From Desulfobacteraceae bacterium (GTDB taxonomy: Bacteria > Desulfobacterota > Desulfobacteria > Desulfobacterales > JAUWMJ01), in assembly GCA_030612225.1 (NCBI GenBank), contig JAUWOH010000226.1, positions 1 through 5,643 on the forward strand: DNA of 5,643 nt, read 5' to 3'. Shown in pieces: positions 1 through 5,452 of this stretch; position 1 is the stretch's first letter, and each line of letters starts with the position of its first letter. Made by a program: the position numbers and the translations under genes. The notes beneath the pieces were generated by a model, which saw only the letters and a program-made list of their open reading frames with translations, ran no database searches and had not been told where the DNA came from.

Positions 1-161
1 TTTACTTCCTTGTTTTTTTCCACACTAAAGGTCTCATTAAACGGTTTATAGCCGTGCCGGGACAATAAAATATCATGCTCCTCATAAAGACGTACAGGCA
101 CTACAACCTTCCCGGTAGAACCAGTAGTTCCTACCCAGGTAATATTAATATATATATTAAA
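1..161 (-). pseudogene. In-frame continuation of the preceding lipoprotein gene beyond its TGA stop (partial, runs off the window)
   Basis: On the minus strand the 53 codons after the TGA at 162-164 stay open in the same frame to the window edge. The peptide reads like a beta-sandwich repeat: a strand beginning FNIYIN, then WVGTTGSTGKV, then LYEEHDILLSRHGYKPF and a final strand FSVEKNKEV. This follows the pattern of the repeats inside the upstream protein (strand, G-x-T-x3-G turn, strand, 'L-I-S-x-x-GY/GF', then a V-x3-K-x-x-E-V type strand). The stretch has no ATG and no Shine-Dalgarno sequence. The first usable alternative start, a GTG, would cut off the first strand, so a separate gene is unlikely. 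The best reading is the remainder of a longer protein cut by a nonsense codon. A sequencing error or recoding at the TGA is possible. How far it extends cannot be seen. Confidence 0.6.
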
Positions 162-1901
162 TCACCACAGTGGTTGCGCGTCAGGTTCAAGTCCGCCTCT
201 TGCCAGTAAAGTAAAGGAATCCTTTGTAGCTGCTTTTTCTTCTTCAAGATATCTGCGCCGAACGACCCTGTCTCCGATGCTGATTTTATCGCCCTCATCT
301 ACAGCAACAATCTTGACCCATGAATTCGCATCTTCAGTCTCATTAACTTTGAGCGTACCTGCTTCACGAAAACCTGTATACTTCCCTGAGCTATCAGAAG
401 TTGCGACCATATAAGTAAACTCGTTGCCTCGTCTGATTTTATAGTCGAGTTTGCCAAGATTTAATCTGTAACGATCTTCTTCAATGGCGTCAATTACTCC
501 TTCAAATGGAAACTGGTCTATAATATTCTTAACTATAAGTTTTGCAGTATTTTTAATGTTCTTTTTCTTTCTAACTCTGTTTATTTGACTTAAGATTATT
601 TTTCCATTGGCAGTGTTAACAGTGGTTTCAATTGTCATGCCGGAATCGTCCTTTGTCACACTTCCTGATACAATCATATCGACTGTTCTCATAAGCCTGG
701 TTTTTTGCCAGCCTTTTGTTGAGACTGTTTCCATATCAAGGCTTGCCTGCATCATCTGATCTCGAAGCCTTGCCTTGGGCACCTCGCTGAAGCTTGAATA
801 TATAAACATGTTGTTGCTTATCGCTTCTTCTATTCTGTTTAAAACTTCCGACAGATCTTCTTCCGGCGAATTATTTACATAACCGTAGATGCCAACTTTG
901 ATCGGTTTTGGCTTTTCAGGATAGAAAAGACGGTGTATAGTCTGCCTGCCTTTTGCGGCAATCGATGTTTCCCACTTGGCAGGTATATAGCCGGGTGCGG
1001 AAAGAGTTAGTTTAGCATCCTGGTCAATTCTGCCTTTATACTTAAAGGTTAATGCACCTTTAGAATTGGTCTTTCCTATCTGCTTCCCATTAACTTGTAC
1101 GATTACACGGGAAACAGGTTTTAAAATACCATATGAATATGTACGGGTCACGACAGAGACCGTGGATTTTATTCTTTTTGATTTTGGCGGCTTAGCCTTT
1201 GTCCGTGGCGGGGTTTTTGCAAGAGCCTTGGCCGGGGTCGCTTTTTCTACAGGGGTTACTTCCACAGGAGCCTTTTTTACAGGTTTCACAACTACAACCG
1301 CTTCTTTCACCTCTTCCTTTCCGGAAAGAGTGACCTCAAGTATTTGACCCGGTTTTGCTTTTACCTTTCTGTGCCAGGAAGTAAACCCTTTTTTGCTGAT
1401 TTTCAGGTCTAAGCCTTTTTCAGGCAGATCCTGATAATTATACACATACTCACCGTTTTCATCTGTCTTTGCACCTGATTTCCCTTCTATGCGGATGGAT
1501 GCACTCTCAATGGGGGACCCGTCTTCTGATACAAAGATCGTAAAATATTTTTCAGATTTCAGCGCTGCCCTGAACTTGTATGTGTCAACAACACCATCCT
1601 TGGGCAGTTTCAACACGAAAGAATCTTTCCATGGCTCAATATTATAACCGCGGGCTTCCTTGTGAACAGACACATGGATCTCCGAACCGGGTTGTTTCTT
1701 GATTCTTTTTGAAAAATATCCGCTACTGTCTGTAATTCCAAGTTCGTCGCCGTCTATCAAAACCCTGATATCGGATGCGAACTTGCCATCCAAAGTAACA
1801 TTCACCTGCAACTCAAATTCAGCCTTATTTCCGGTTTCACAGGCAAAAATCAGAAAAAACGACAGCAGAATAAATATTAATCTTATTATTTGCTTTACCA
1901 T
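162..1901 (-). CDS. Multidomain lipoprotein with carboxypeptidase-regulatory-like repeats and a CsgG/FlgT-like C-terminal half; probably truncated
   Basis: The predicted product is a 579-residue lipoprotein. It starts with a basic, hydrophobic signal peptide ending in lipobox LIFAC (Cys21); residue +2 is Glu, so outer-membrane anchoring is likely. An AGGAGG ribosome site at 1910-1915, eight bases before the ATG, fixes the start. Beta-sandwich repeats of carboxypeptidase-regulatory-like type lie at about residues 30-115, 117-193 and 248-326, each with a G-x-T-[DN]-x2-G turn. A Lys/Pro/Ala/Val-rich linker (about 195-247) separates the second and third. Residues about 335-462 resemble a CsgG-like fold. 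Residues about 466-550 resemble the FlgT C-terminal domain, with 'YRLNLGKLDYKIRRGNEF' and a final 'ISIGDRVVRR'. A fourth repeat begins at about 561 and is cut by TGA. The fold assignments come from pattern recognition, not a search. Function is unknown; a flagellar or envelope accessory role is inference. Confidence 0.85.
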   Translation of the reverse strand: MVKQIIRLIFILLSFFLIFACETGNKAEFELQVNVTLDGKFASDIRVLIDGDELGITDSSGYFSKRIKKQPGSEIHVSVHKEARGYNIEPWKDSFVLKLPKDGVVDTYKFRAALKSEKYFTIFVSEDGSPIESASIRIEGKSGAKTDENGEYVYNYQDLPEKGLDLKISKKGFTSWHRKVKAKPGQILEVTLSGKEEVKEAVVVVKPVKKAPVEVTPVEKATPAKALAKTPPRTKAKPPKSKRIKSTVSVVTRTYSYGILKPVSRVIVQVNGKQIGKTNSKGALTFKYKGRIDQDAKLTLSAPGYIPAKWETSIAAKGRQTIHRLFYPEKPKPIKVGIYGYVNNSPEEDLSEVLNRIEEAISNNMFIYSSFSEVPKARLRDQMMQASLDMETVSTKGWQKTRLMRTVDMIVSGSVTKDDSGMTIETTVNTANGKIILSQINRVRKKKNIKNTAKLIVKNIIDQFPFEGVIDAIEEDRYRLNLGKLDYKIRRGNEFTYMVATSDSSGKYTGFREAGTLKVNETEDANSWVKIVAVDEGDKISIGDRVVRRRYLEEEKAATKDSFTLLARGGLEPDAQPLW

Positions 1902-2005
1902 GGTATGTACCTCCTAAAAACGGTGCCGACTAATAGTACCATCGGTTTCGAAATAAGCTTAACCCAGGCATGAAACCTGTTACTTTTCCTGCCTGAAGAT
2001 TAATC

Positions 2006-2074
2006 TATGCGATAACCGAAAACAACATTGAGGCAATTTCAAAACGTCCCCTTTCGAAGTCTGCGCTTATCTGC
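2006..2074 (-). repeat. Dispersed repeat, copy 1
   Basis: This segment shares an exact 23-bp block (2052-2074, TTTCGAAGTC...TTATCTGC on the plus strand) with 5422-5444. It also shares the 9-mer tatgcgata (2006-2014, against 5384-5392) at a similar spacing upstream, and a CGAAA that can pair with the TTTCG opening the block. The heptamer tctacgc follows in both copies (2103-2109 and 5452-5458), at different distances. A shared 23-mer plus ordered flanking words is far more than chance in a window this size. The repeat is noncoding in both places. Confidence 0.75.
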
Positions 2075-2225
2075 CCAATATCTGTGTCCCCGATGAGCGG
2101 GATCTACGCTTCGCTTCGACAAGCTAAAATTTTAATCCTCGAAATACTACATGTATTCCTGTGGTTAAAATTTTAGCCTTCCTTGATCTTGAACAAAATT
2201 GAACATTTTGAAACTGCCTCCATTG
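2025..2225. repeat. Element of about 200 bp bounded by imperfect 25-bp terminal inverted repeats (MITE-like)
   Basis: The left end (2025-2049) and the reverse complement of the right end (2201-2225) match at 19 of 25 positions by hand alignment. The shared core is GAGGCA-R-TTTCAAAA-Y-GT-Y-C. The right arm ends four bases before the stop codon of the small lipoprotein gene. Inside are a long hairpin (2121-2180) and most of a sequence that recurs at 5384-5444. No reading frame for a transposase is present, so if mobile it would be non-autonomous. No target-site duplication was recognised. It may instead be a structured dispersed intergenic repeat rather than a transposon derivative. Confidence 0.5.
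2121..2180. repeat. Long AT-rich hairpin with nested inner inverted repeat
   Basis: The sequence gctaaaattttaa at 2123-2135 is perfectly inverted at 2165-2177. With a one-base bulge the stem extends to 2121 and 2180. Inside lies a second stem, aatac (2143-2147) against gtatt (2153-2157), with a 5-nt loop. The 8-bp palindrome tacatgta spans 2148-2155. It sits between the arms of the larger inverted-repeat element and could be its structural core. On the minus strand it lies downstream of the small lipoprotein gene and could also stop or stabilise that transcript, though it lacks a typical T-run. Confidence 0.7.
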
Positions 2226-2228
2226 AGT

Positions 2229-2675
2229 TTACATTCCGGGTGGCTGGATATTCACCTCGCCGGGATTAATAATCTTATCCGCATCAGAAGAGGCGCCCTC
2301 AATGGTTCTGCGCTTACCTTCCGGGATCTTTTTTAGCTGGAACTTAATTTTTTCACGCGTGCTGCCTTTCATTTCCACGGTCCGCGTTTCAGTGTCAAAA
2401 CCAATCCTGGTGGCTTCAACTTTATAAGTCCCAGGAACTATGGCTTCCTTTTCAGATTCAAATTCTCCATCTTCATTTACGATCACTGCATGAGAGGCTT
2501 TTTCCACCTTGGCAGTAGTATTAATCATATTTATTACCGTACCTTTTGGATGTTCGCCTTCAAGGGGTTCCATTTTTGTATTAACCAGCTCAACCGTGCC
2601 ATATATTTTTGCCGAGCAGGCTGCTGTCAATACTAAAACGGAAAGCAATAATAAGAGACTTGTTCTATATTTCAT
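2229..2675 (-). CDS. Small lipoprotein with one carboxypeptidase-regulatory-like domain
   Basis: The 148-residue product has a classic lipoprotein signal peptide: basic start (MKYR), a Leu-rich core and lipobox LTAAC with Cys20. The +2 residue is Ser, consistent with the outer membrane. Residues about 23-115 form one beta-sandwich domain with strands IYGTVELVN, the turn VNEDGEF, PGTYKVEATRIGFD and RTVEMKGSTREKIKFQL, the pattern of carboxypeptidase-regulatory-like or PEGA-type domains. The tail (about 116-148) is charged and probably disordered. AGGAGG at 2684-2689, eight bases before the ATG, supports the start. The gene follows the RHH-PilZ gene on the same strand after 140 bp, so co-transcription is possible but not obvious. 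It shares its fold with the larger lipoprotein downstream. The specific function is unknown. Confidence 0.88.
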   Translation of the reverse strand: MKYRTSLLLLLSVLVLTAACSAKIYGTVELVNTKMEPLEGEHPKGTVINMINTTAKVEKASHAVIVNEDGEFESEKEAIVPGTYKVEATRIGFDTETRTVEMKGSTREKIKFQLKKIPEGKRRTIEGASSDADKIINPGEVNIQPPGM

Positions 2676-2815
2676 GATTCACTCCTCCTATACTTTTAGG
2701 AATACTGAAAAAATTCTACACCATATTCTTGTTTTGTATAATTAATATTTGTTGATATCAATAAGAAAATCATTTTTTGGAAAGTCTGAAAAAATGCGTT
2801 TTCCCCCGGCTTTGA

Positions 2816-3334
2816 CTAAATAAGATAAAATTTCAACTGTTTCAAAGTCTTATCATCAGGTTCTCTTATGACTCCACCTATCTGGATTTCTCTGTCTTTT
2901 TCAATTATACGTAAGGTGTCACACTGAAAATGGAGTTTGTCTTCGATTTGCGGAAGATGAAATGAAAGCTTAAAATGTGGCAGATCCTCTGCCGTGCTTA
3001 ATTTTATCTTAGAACTTTTTGGAAAACTTACCAAAACGCCTCCCATGGCAACATCGATAATTACACACGCAAATGTTTCTGTTTTTCCTTCGATTTTGAT
3101 GGTCAACGTCGCGGGAAGGGCAATCTTTTTTCGCTTAAATCCGCGCCGATCCAGGAATCCACGCCGGTCAGTTTCGATTTCAGATAGCTGAAGATATCGC
3201 TCCTCTTCAAGATAATCAAGTATGATTTTGTCGAGGAGAGATGCTACTGTTCGCCGCTCTTGCACTGCAGCGCGCTTGAGAGATTCACGAACCAGGATGC
3301 TCATCCTTATGCTATAAACGACATCTTTTTTCAT
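2816..3334 (-). CDS. RHH-PilZ fusion protein, putative c-di-GMP-responsive transcription regulator
   Basis: The 172-residue product has two parts. Residues about 5-45 look like a ribbon-helix-helix (Arc/CopG-type) DNA-binding domain: a short strand VYSIRMS, a helix LVRESLKRAAVQE, a turn RRT, and a second helix VASLLDKIILDYLEEE. Residues about 63-170 look like a PilZ domain, with the c-di-GMP-binding RxxxR motif at R64-R68 (RGFKR) and a D-x-[S]-x-x-G motif at D94-G99. There the usual Ser is Ala (DVAMGG), so ligand binding is likely but not certain. Between them the hexapeptide DRRGF-x is duplicated (56-67). No Shine-Dalgarno sequence precedes the ATG; a promoter close upstream predicts a leaderless message. 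The gene is divergent from the CheX-CheX-FliN gene, which it may control. The DNA target and direction of regulation are inference. Confidence 0.88.
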   Translation of the reverse strand: MKKDVVYSIRMSILVRESLKRAAVQERRTVASLLDKIILDYLEEERYLQLSEIETDRRGFLDRRGFKRKKIALPATLTIKIEGKTETFACVIIDVAMGGVLVSFPKSSKIKLSTAEDLPHFKLSFHLPQIEDKLHFQCDTLRIIEKDREIQIGGVIREPDDKTLKQLKFYLI

Positions 3335-3345
3335 TATGGTGGGAC

Positions 3346-3374
3346 ATGGTATGGCAAGTGTAATACAATGTCAA
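3346..3374 (-). promoter_or_regulatory. Sigma70-type promoter of the RHH-PilZ gene (leaderless)
   Basis: On the minus strand a perfect -35 TTGACA (3374-3369) is followed after exactly 17 bases by TACCAT (3351-3346), a 4/6 match to TATAAT. Transcription should begin near 3340, only about six bases before the ATG at 3334. That leaves no room for a ribosome-binding site, in agreement with its absence. Confidence 0.65.
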
Positions 3375-3396
3375 GACAAATATTGATTTATTTGGT

Positions 3397-3421
3397 TCTT
3401 CTCCAATTTAGTTGGAGAAGA
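3397..3421. promoter_or_regulatory. Perfect palindrome with 10-bp arms, candidate operator
   Basis: The arms tcttctccaa (3397-3406) and ttggagaaga (3412-3421) are exactly complementary around the 5-nt centre tttag. Neither strand has a T-run after it, so it is not an intrinsic terminator. It lies about 70 bp upstream of the predicted RHH-PilZ transcription start and about 100 bp upstream of the -35 of the divergent gene. RHH proteins bind inverted or direct repeats as dimers of dimers, so it could be an operator for the neighbouring regulator. That link is inference. Confidence 0.5.
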
Positions 3422-3422
3422 G

Positions 3423-3454
3423 GGTTCAAGGATTCAAGGATTCGAGGGTTCAAG
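3423..3454. repeat. Four tandem copies of an 8-bp repeat (G-R-TTC-R-AG)
   Basis: Four contiguous octamers are seen: ggttcaag (3423-3430), gattcaag (3431-3438), gattcgag (3439-3446) and ggttcaag (3447-3454). They follow directly after the palindrome. The array is noncoding and could vary in copy number by slippage. No function can be read from it. Confidence 0.85.
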
Positions 3455-3520
3455 TGTCTGTTTTCCAACGATCTTATCAAAATCTTAGACATCCTTTCCC
3501 CCTCCTTTAAGAAAATAGTC

Positions 3521-3549
3521 TTGAGATTTTTTACTGAGTATCATACTAT
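3521..3549 (+). promoter_or_regulatory. Putative sigma70-type promoter of the CheX-CheX-FliN gene
   Basis: TTGAGA (3521-3526, 5/6 to the -35 consensus) is separated by 17 bases from TACTAT (3544-3549, 4/6 to the -10). Transcription would start near 3556, giving a leader of about 68 nt that contains a hairpin. No flagellar sigma28-type box was seen. Confidence 0.4.
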
Positions 3550-3564
3550 CACCGAGTAAAGAAT

Positions 3565-3588
3565 CCTGGCCCAAAGGACCAGGTTTTT
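3565..3588 (+). terminator. Terminator-like hairpin in the leader of the CheX-CheX-FliN gene
   Basis: cctgg (3565-3569) pairs with ccagg (3579-3583). Inside, after a C/A mismatch, cc pairs with gg around an aaa loop. Five T residues follow (3584-3588). The stem is short. It could end stray rightward transcription, or act as an attenuator or 5' stabilising hairpin in the leader, because the predicted promoter lies just upstream of it. Confidence 0.45.
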
Positions 3589-3623
3589 CAGGGTAAAATA
3601 AATTTCAACGAAAACACGCATGT

Positions 3624-5288
3624 ATGGATAATGATATGAGCAAAATCGATACGATTGATATTAAAACTACTGTTAGCGAGTCTATAATAGATGTTTTTGA
3701 TACAATGCTTTCCCTGGAAGCTAAGATTTCAGAGGCAGGTACAGAAACTTTAGAAAGCAATCGATTTATGGGTACGGTTAAATTCGCCGGTGAGGTAGTT
3801 GGAATCGTAACCATCCAGATAAGCTATGATTTTGCCCGCCTCATGACAGCATCCATGCAGGGAATAGAACCTGAAGAGGTTGAAGGGGATGAGGAAATCA
3901 AAGATTTGCTTGCAGAACTGAGCAACATCGTTGGTGGTAAGCTGAAGTCTACTTATACTGATATCGGTTTATATTGCGAGCTTACTACGCCTTCCATTAC
4001 AACAGGAAGTGATTTTACGATGCAATCTTTGAACATGGACAAATATGAAAAGCTGGTTTTTCTCAGTCAGGAACACCCGATTATCGTTGAAGTGGTTGTC
4101 AAACAGGGTAAAGCCGATTCTGACTTAAAAGCATCTGCTGAAAAAAAAAGGCGTACACCGATAGATCCTGAAAAATTTAAAGCAATAAACGTTAAAACAA
4201 AGATTACCAATTCGGTAACGGATATTTTTGAGACCATGCTTTCAATGGATGTTAAGCCCGCCGAAATAGTTTCTAAGGAAAGCGTTGAAGGGGTGCGTGA
4301 TGTAGGATCAGTAAACTTCGCCGGGGATATAACGGGAATTATCAACTTCCAGGTCAGTGACAAGTTTGCCCGCTTTATGACAGCATCCATGCTCGGCATG
4401 GAAATAGAAGATCTTGAAGGGCAGGAAGAAATTAACGATTTTATTGCAGAGATCAGTAATATTATAGGCGGCAATTTAAAGTCGTCTTACCTGGATATTG
4501 GCATGATCTGTGAACTTTCAACGCCTTCAATAACAAAAGGGAATGATTTTATAATTGAATCTTTTGATATGACAACATATGAGCGGTTTGCTTTTAAATC
4601 GAATGAGCATGATATTTTTGTGGAAGTCGGATTAAAAACTTCCGATATACTTCAGCCGGAACCTCTAACTGAAAAAGATATACATTATTCTGTAGATGAT
4701 GGGGATGCCAAAGAGGATAAGGAAGTAGAACCATCTAAAGGTGTTGATGACAGTAAAACCACTGATGACAAATCTGCTGAAGCGGTTGAGCTGATCAAGG
4801 CTTTAGACCCTGATGCAGGCGGGGAGGTAACCGGAGCGGCAGGGAACTCAGATGCCTTAGGCAGTATTGTCGGCAAAGAGGCTGCTGATGAGTCGAGTGA
4901 TATAAAGACGATAAGCGCTGCCATTGAAAAAGAAGCCGCCAAAACCGCAGAGCGTCTAAAACCCAAAGATACGGCTTCTGATAAAGACACTGCTGAAGAG
5001 GCCGGGCAGTTAAAGGAAACTAATGGGGATGTTAATCTGGACGTAATTCTTGATATACCTCTGGAGATAACTGTTGAACTGGGCCGTACGAAAATACCAA
5101 TACATGAGCTGCTAGAGATCGGTCCCGGTTCTGCCGTTTCCCTGTCAACTCTTGAAGGCGAACCGGTTGACATCCTGGCTAATAATACTTTAATTGCAAA
5201 GGGAGTAGTGCTGGTTAAAAATGAAAAATATGGTATTCGCATAACAAAAATTACAAGCAGAATGGATCGAATCAAGAGCCTGGTCTAA
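3624..5288 (+). CDS. CheX-CheX-FliN fusion: motor-switch-associated CheY-P phosphatase-like protein
   Basis: The 554-residue soluble product has three domains. Residues about 8-160 and about 188-340 are tandem CheX/CheC-type phosphatase domains. Each carries the family signature D-x3-E-x2-N followed by a Pro 22 residues later: D94/E98/N101/P123 and D272/E276/N279/P301. In the best-conserved stretch the two copies are identical at 39 of 57 positions, so they arose by internal duplication. A Lys/Asp/Glu/Ala-rich, probably flexible linker covers about 342-470. Residues about 473-551 are a FliN/SpoA motor-switch domain (DIPLEITVELGR, HELLEIGPGSAV, GEPVDILANN, YGIRITKI). By analogy with FliY (CheC-like plus FliN), it should dephosphorylate CheY-P at the flagellar C-ring; two CheX domains in this place differ from that layout. 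No clear Shine-Dalgarno sequence precedes this ATG or the ATG at 3636, so the exact start is uncertain. Confidence 0.9.
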   Translation: MDNDMSKIDTIDIKTTVSESIIDVFDTMLSLEAKISEAGTETLESNRFMGTVKFAGEVVGIVTIQISYDFARLMTASMQGIEPEEVEGDEEIKDLLAELSNIVGGKLKSTYTDIGLYCELTTPSITTGSDFTMQSLNMDKYEKLVFLSQEHPIIVEVVVKQGKADSDLKASAEKKRRTPIDPEKFKAINVKTKITNSVTDIFETMLSMDVKPAEIVSKESVEGVRDVGSVNFAGDITGIINFQVSDKFARFMTASMLGMEIEDLEGQEEINDFIAEISNIIGGNLKSSYLDIGMICELSTPSITKGNDFIIESFDMTTYERFAFKSNEHDIFVEVGLKTSDILQPEPLTEKDIHYSVDDGDAKEDKEVEPSKGVDDSKTTDDKSAEAVELIKALDPDAGGEVTGAAGNSDALGSIVGKEAADESSDIKTISAAIEKEAAKTAERLKPKDTASDKDTAEEAGQLKETNGDVNLDVILDIPLEITVELGRTKIPIHELLEIGPGSAVSLSTLEGEPVDILANNTLIAKGVVLVKNEKYGIRITKITSRMDRIKSLV

Positions 5289-5336
5289 ATAGCGAATTCA
5301 TTTCCCGGTATTCGGTATATAAATATTTAAAACCAC

Positions 5337-5372
5337 AAAAAAAGCAGAGCCTTATGACAGCTCTGCTTTTTT
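5337..5372. terminator. Strong bidirectional intrinsic terminator between convergent genes
   Basis: aaaagcagagc (5340-5350) and gctctgctttt (5360-5370) form a perfect 11-bp stem with a 9-nt loop. An A-run (5337-5343) lies on the left and a six-T run (5367-5372) on the right. It reads as a terminator on both strands, ending the CheX-CheX-FliN transcript from the left and the small YjfB-like gene's transcript from the right. Confidence 0.92.
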
Positions 5373-5383
5373 AGTGGCTTTGT

Positions 5384-5444
5384 TATGCGATATTTATTCG
5401 AAACTTTTGAAAAATGGTAATTTTCGAAGTCTGCGCTTATCTGC
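5384..5444 (-). repeat. Dispersed repeat, copy 2
   Basis: This is the second copy of the repeat at 2006-2074, with the same 23-bp block at 5422-5444 and the same 9-mer at 5384-5392. Its CGAAA (5399-5403) can pair with TTTCG (5422-5426), and a GAAAA/TTTTC pair lies within. It sits between the bidirectional terminator and the stop codon of the small motility-type gene, inside that gene's predicted 3' untranslated region. Confidence 0.75.
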
Positions 5445-5452
5445 AAAGGTCT

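Larger units (their letters stand above)
1902..2228. other. Gene-free gap between the two lipoprotein genes, filled with repeats
   Basis: No credible coding frame is visible. Next to the left-hand gene is its AGGAGG site (1910-1915). A small inverted repeat, caggca at 1965-1970 against tgcctg at 1990-1995, lies upstream of that gene and could be a regulatory hairpin. No convincing -10/-35 pair was found for the gene; TTAAGC-18-TACTAT on the minus strand is the best, and it is weak. From about 2006 to 2225 the gap is occupied by repeat sequence, described in separate entries. A 6-bp inverted repeat (caaaat 2194-2199 / attttg 2205-2210) lies just past the stop of the small lipoprotein gene, but no T-run follows it on the minus strand. 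Confidence 0.7.

Noticed and set aside
145..164. Selenocysteine insertion at the TGA
   Set aside because: The sequence after the UGA is a plain AT palindrome without a GG-containing apical loop, and the surrounding beta-sandwich domain is not a redox fold.
184..205. tRNA T-arm-like sequence (ggttcaagtcc followed by gcca)
   Set aside because: The flanking bases do not form a T-stem, no acceptor, D-arm or anticodon arm is present, and the stretch is coding on the minus strand.
2087..2104. Short inverted repeat tccc...ggga as a separate terminator
   Set aside because: The stem is only about four base pairs and has no T-run; it is better seen as part of the larger repeat element.
2713..2761. 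Minus-strand promoter for the small lipoprotein gene (TTGATA-15-TATACA, or TAGAAT alone)
   Set aside because: The spacer is too short for the first pair and no -35 fits the second. A promoter is likely in this gap but cannot be placed.
3260..3559. Plus-strand open frame across the divergent promoter region
   Set aside because: It overlaps the start of the RHH-PilZ gene, the palindrome and the octamer repeats, and its peptide has no domain-like character.
3556..3600. c-di-GMP riboswitch in the leader of the CheX-CheX-FliN gene
   Set aside because: The neighbouring PilZ gene suggested it, but the conserved GEMM core and tetraloop-receptor elements are not visible.
4685..5275. Long minus-strand open frame opposite the linker and FliN region
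   Set aside because: It is a Ser-rich shadow of the real gene, with no ribosome site and no recognisable domain.
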